Positions 7,126 through 9,439 of a stretch of DNA of 9,439 bases are shown here, in pieces. The notes beneath the pieces are model-generated. The model was not told where the DNA came from and did not search any database. It worked only from the letters and a program-made list of their open reading frames with translations. How positions within the stretch are numbered: the first letter of the stretch is position 1; each line of letters begins with the position of its first letter. Source of the DNA: CAVZLD01 sp964522605 (GTDB lineage Bacteria; Planctomycetota; Planctomycetia; Pirellulales; Pirellulaceae); contig CAZFWV010000265.1 in assembly GCA_964522605.1 (NCBI GenBank), positions 1-9,439 of the forward strand, in the 5' to 3' direction. A program made the position numbers and the translations under genes.

Positions 7126-7255
7126 TCGGCCCTCTTGTCCTGTGAATTGTTCACTGCGGCGTGGTCAACCGTCCTCAAGATGCCACGCGAAATCGGCAAA
7201 TGCTGGAGTCCCGTTGGTCGTCCAGGTTCAATGACGGCGCCGCCATCCATTGGTT
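7126..7255. terminator. Convergent gap with a weak inverted repeat
   Basis: The DUF1080 gene and the redox gene end tail to tail 130 bases apart, so transcripts from both strands should stop here. The only stem seen is GCGTGG (7159-7164) with CCACGC (7183-7188) around an 18-base loop and without a T-run. It is a poor match to an intrinsic terminator and may be chance. Confidence 0.2.
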
Positions 7256-9145
7256 TCAGGCTGAGTAGCCGAGCCAGTCGGGACGAAGGATCATGGCCAA
7301 TCCGAGTGCCAGGATCACAAGGCCGCTGAGCAGTTTCAGCCAACGTCCCTCGCGTTCCTGAAGCTTTCGGTGAGAGAGCGTGATGACGGCAATCACCAAT
7401 AAGATTGTGTCATCCAGCATATAGGCCACGTTGTATAACGCCAGGTAGCCATAGTTGGCCCAGGCTGGCAGTTGCTGCATCGTGAGGACTTGGGTGTACA
7501 TGGCCGGCAAACCGGCAGTACAGAAGAGTTCGATCACATTGACGACGACCGCCAAGGTGACAGCGCCCGTGATGGCGATACTCAGATATTTGGTCGTCAC
7601 GATCTCGCGGACACGACGGTAGAGACCCGGTTTCGCAGATTCAGGAATCGAGAGCGTAATGCCCTGCCGGAATGCGAAAAAGTCTTTGATGTTGATGATA
7701 CCGATGGTGATTCCGAGAACACCGAGCAGAATCTGTACTTTGCGCTGCAGCCCGATTAATTGAAACACGTTCAGCCAAGCGGCCATGAACGCGAAATATG
7801 CGAGGCCACTGACGAGGACAAAACTGCCGGCAATGGCGAGAATCTTCCGCCGGTCCTTGATGTTCACGAGAATGGACAGCAAGAACACGAGGACCCACAT
7901 GGCGCAAGGATTGAAACCGTCGACGAGACCAATCAAAAAGGTGAATGCCGGCATTCCCAGCTCGTGGACGTTGACCGGACCAAAAATAGGGAGCTCGATC
8001 GTCTCTCGAAAATCGTTCGACGGAGCATCATGGTCCGCAGTCCAGTCGACGCCAGCCTCGTCCGGAATCGCGGGGAGTTCCTCCGGCAAAGGCGGTAAAG
8101 TGTCCGGACTGTTGTCCGCGTTGACCGGCAAAGGAAGCGGGTCCGGTGGGGCCTCGTCTCCCACGGCGGCGAGCAGCAGGAACATCCCCAGTGCGACCAG
8201 GGTTTGCCGGGAATACGTCGGCGGTCCCCGCGCAACGACCGCGACCGATAAGAGACCTGTTGGGAAGCAATGCGAGTCGCGGTGCTCGACGTACAACGGC
8301 GCTGGATTTCTGTTCAACGGACTCGTCGTCTGATCGCGATCGATTGCAGAACTACGTCGCGTGGCATTGGTGCGTTCCTGGCTCGGAGAAGGTTCGGCGG
8401 GACCTGTCGATTCGTCGCCCTTACTGGAAGAGGGCGGTTTCGTCTGCACAGGCAGCGGGGGTACCGAATTCTGGATGGCTGCCTCCAATTCTCGACCGGT
8501 CATCACTTCCCCTCGAAAGCCGACAATGAAACGGCCCCCCAGATGAAATGCCGGCACGACGGGGGTGACAACCTGATGCTGTCGTGCGAGCTCATAAAGA
8601 CGCGTCTGCGCACCCGAATCCTGAATGACGTCGTGCTCGACGATGCGAATTGCGGGCCACCGTCGATGGAAAGTCCCCAGGTAGGCTTTCGCTCGCGCGC
8701 ACTTCGGGCATCCTTGGCGAAGGAACGCGTGCAGCGTCAGCAGTTCTTCGATTGCGCGACCGGTTGTCTGGTCATCTTGAAATCCGACCCGCAACCGATC
8801 GCAAACGTAAATGGTCGGTAGTCCGGCCGTCTCTAATTTGTGCCTTCGACTCAACTCCCAGACACGTCGAAGGGCAGCTTGGTCCTGGACGACATCGTGA
8901 ATACGAAGATCCAAGCCGGTTCGCTCTTTCGCCAGTTTCTCCAGGAACACTCGCGCCCTCTGGCACTGGTCGGAATCGGTCCGCAGGAAAATCTCAACGG
9001 GGATTTTTTGCGCGCCGGGAGAAGTCTGTGCCTGGGAAAGGGACGTACTGAGTCCCAGAAGAGCCACGATCCAACCCGCTCGTGCGAGAGCGAGCTTGGC
9101 TCCTTGCCATCCTGGCATCGCATGGAGCGCAGCTGATAAGGACAT
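7256..9145 (-). CDS. Membrane redox fusion: signal peptide, two glutaredoxin-like domains, CcdA/DsbD-like domain
   Basis: 629 residues from ATG 9145, chosen for GAGGG at 9154-9158; the frame continues to a GTG at 9259 without a good binding site. Residues 18-41 are a signal sequence (LALARAGWIVALLGLSTSLSQA). Glutaredoxin-like domain 1 (about 49-134) starts PVEIFLRTDSDQC, with S58-D-Q-C61 where CxxC is expected, and a cis-Pro-type GLPTIYV near 110. Domain 2 (about 138-225) has an intact C146-P-K-C149 and VVPAFHLGG near 198. A Pro/Ser-rich linker (226-314), a hydrophobic stretch (315-328) and a Pro/acidic region lead to six membrane helices (about 401-427, 436-457, 470-487, 521-542, 565-592, 603-620). 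Helix 1 carries GFNPC (C414) and helix 4 ELFCTAGLP (C542), the paired membrane cysteines of the CcdA/DsbD family. Such domains move electrons from cytoplasmic thioredoxin to periplasmic thiols; here the likely acceptors are its own glutaredoxin domains. Final targets (disulfide repair, cytochrome c maturation or other) are unknown. Confidence 0.85.
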   Translation of the reverse strand: MSLSAALHAMPGWQGAKLALARAGWIVALLGLSTSLSQAQTSPGAQKIPVEIFLRTDSDQCQRARVFLEKLAKERTGLDLRIHDVVQDQAALRRVWELSRRHKLETAGLPTIYVCDRLRVGFQDDQTTGRAIEELLTLHAFLRQGCPKCARAKAYLGTFHRRWPAIRIVEHDVIQDSGAQTRLYELARQHQVVTPVVPAFHLGGRFIVGFRGEVMTGRELEAAIQNSVPPLPVQTKPPSSSKGDESTGPAEPSPSQERTNATRRSSAIDRDQTTSPLNRNPAPLYVEHRDSHCFPTGLLSVAVVARGPPTYSRQTLVALGMFLLLAAVGDEAPPDPLPLPVNADNSPDTLPPLPEELPAIPDEAGVDWTADHDAPSNDFRETIELPIFGPVNVHELGMPAFTFLIGLVDGFNPCAMWVLVFLLSILVNIKDRRKILAIAGSFVLVSGLAYFAFMAAWLNVFQLIGLQRKVQILLGVLGITIGIINIKDFFAFRQGITLSIPESAKPGLYRRVREIVTTKYLSIAITGAVTLAVVVNVIELFCTAGLPAMYTQVLTMQQLPAWANYGYLALYNVAYMLDDTILLVIAVITLSHRKLQEREGRWLKLLSGLVILALGLAMILRPDWLGYSA

Positions 9146-9153
9146 CGCCGAAT

Positions 9154-9158
9154 CCCTC
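9154..9158 (-). promoter_or_regulatory. Ribosome binding site for the redox fusion gene
   Basis: On the - strand GAGGG lies eight bases before ATG 9145. The alternative in-frame starts at 9259 (GTG), 9160 and 9118 have weaker or no such sites. ATG 9118 would also leave a workable signal peptide. Confidence 0.5.
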
Positions 9159-9259
9159 ATCACTTGGACCCACACGGAAAACTCGGGTGGCAAATCCAAG
9201 ACTTCATTTCTGTCCGCGTCGACAGAAATCGATTCACGCGAAAAACTCAACTCCAACAC

Positions 9260-9439
9260 TCTCTTAGAATATGGTAACTCACGTCCGATCCATTGTCATT
9301 CGGGGTCGCGGAAATCGACGCTTTCGCAGCGCAGGTCGTCTCAAACGCACGACGTTCGCTCAGTCTCGTACTCGCCTTCGGCCGTGGTCGCTCACTCCGC
9401 TGGCCACCGCGCGTGGATCTGACGCGTTTCGCGGAAATC
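9260..9439. other. Window end, no recognisable gene
   Basis: Apart from the candidate promoter, no gene is supported here. Open frames on the + strand overlap the redox gene antisense and have no family features. The 11-base sequence TCGCGGAAATC occurs at 9306-9316 and again at 9429-9439, the very end of the window. Confidence 0.4.
9271..9299 (-). promoter_or_regulatory. Candidate sigma70-type promoter of the redox fusion gene
   Basis: Read on the - strand, ATGACA (9299-9294) matches five of six bases of the -35 consensus. After exactly 17 bases comes TACCAT (9276-9271), four of six for the -10. Transcription would start near 9263, giving a leader of about 118 bases to ATG 9145, or almost none to the GTG at 9259. 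This rests on pattern only. Confidence 0.3.

Noticed and set aside
8270..8821. 183-codon open frame on the + strand opposite the redox gene
   Set aside because: It is antisense to the glutaredoxin domains and linker, and its composition is that of a shadow frame.

Overview
The window looks like chromosomal DNA of a planctomycete (Planctomycetota, probably the Pirellulales/Rhodopirellula side). This is inferred from the gene mix, not from any marker gene. Four of the five full-length genes are secreted proteins of families greatly expanded in that phylum: two PQQ-like beta-propeller proteins, a right-handed beta-helix protein with a C-terminal motif of the choice-of-anchor-Q type, and a DUF1080 (3-keto-disaccharide hydrolase-like) protein. 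Genes are moderately GC-rich, well spaced, and mostly have clear GGAGG-type ribosome binding sites.

Layout. Bases 1-60 may be the last 20 codons of a tyrosine-recombinase-like gene, or a decayed remnant of one. Bases 101-4144 hold two propeller genes on the + strand, 24 bases apart, probably one transcript. The first is a double-length protein made of two propellers in tandem; the second is a single propeller. Bases 4145-4567 hold no gene but carry three copies of a palindromic repeat, two of them head to head as in a BIME/REP element. Bases 4568-5953 encode the beta-helix protein. A 428-base gap follows, then the DUF1080 gene (6382-7125). Converging on it from the - strand is a long gene (7256-9145) for a membrane redox protein: signal peptide, two glutaredoxin-like domains, a Pro-rich linker, and a six-helix CcdA/DsbD-like membrane domain. 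The last 294 bases hold its likely promoter and no recognisable gene.

How the genes may work together. The propeller, beta-helix and DUF1080 proteins all carry export signals and would act in the periplasm or at the surface. The beta-helix and DUF1080 folds are typical of polysaccharide and oligosaccharide handling, so a loose carbohydrate-processing neighbourhood is plausible but not proven. The redox protein would carry electrons from the cytoplasm across the membrane to its own periplasmic glutaredoxin domains, to reduce disulfides or supply cytochrome c maturation. It is transcribed convergently and need not be linked to the others, although the first propeller protein is cysteine-rich.

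Most worth following up: the single-chain tandem-glutaredoxin/CcdA fusion, in which the first redox motif has lost its leading cysteine (SDQC) while the second is intact (CPKC), and the palindromic repeat cluster at 4239-4530. I see no CRISPR array, tRNA, rRNA, insertion sequence or defence system.
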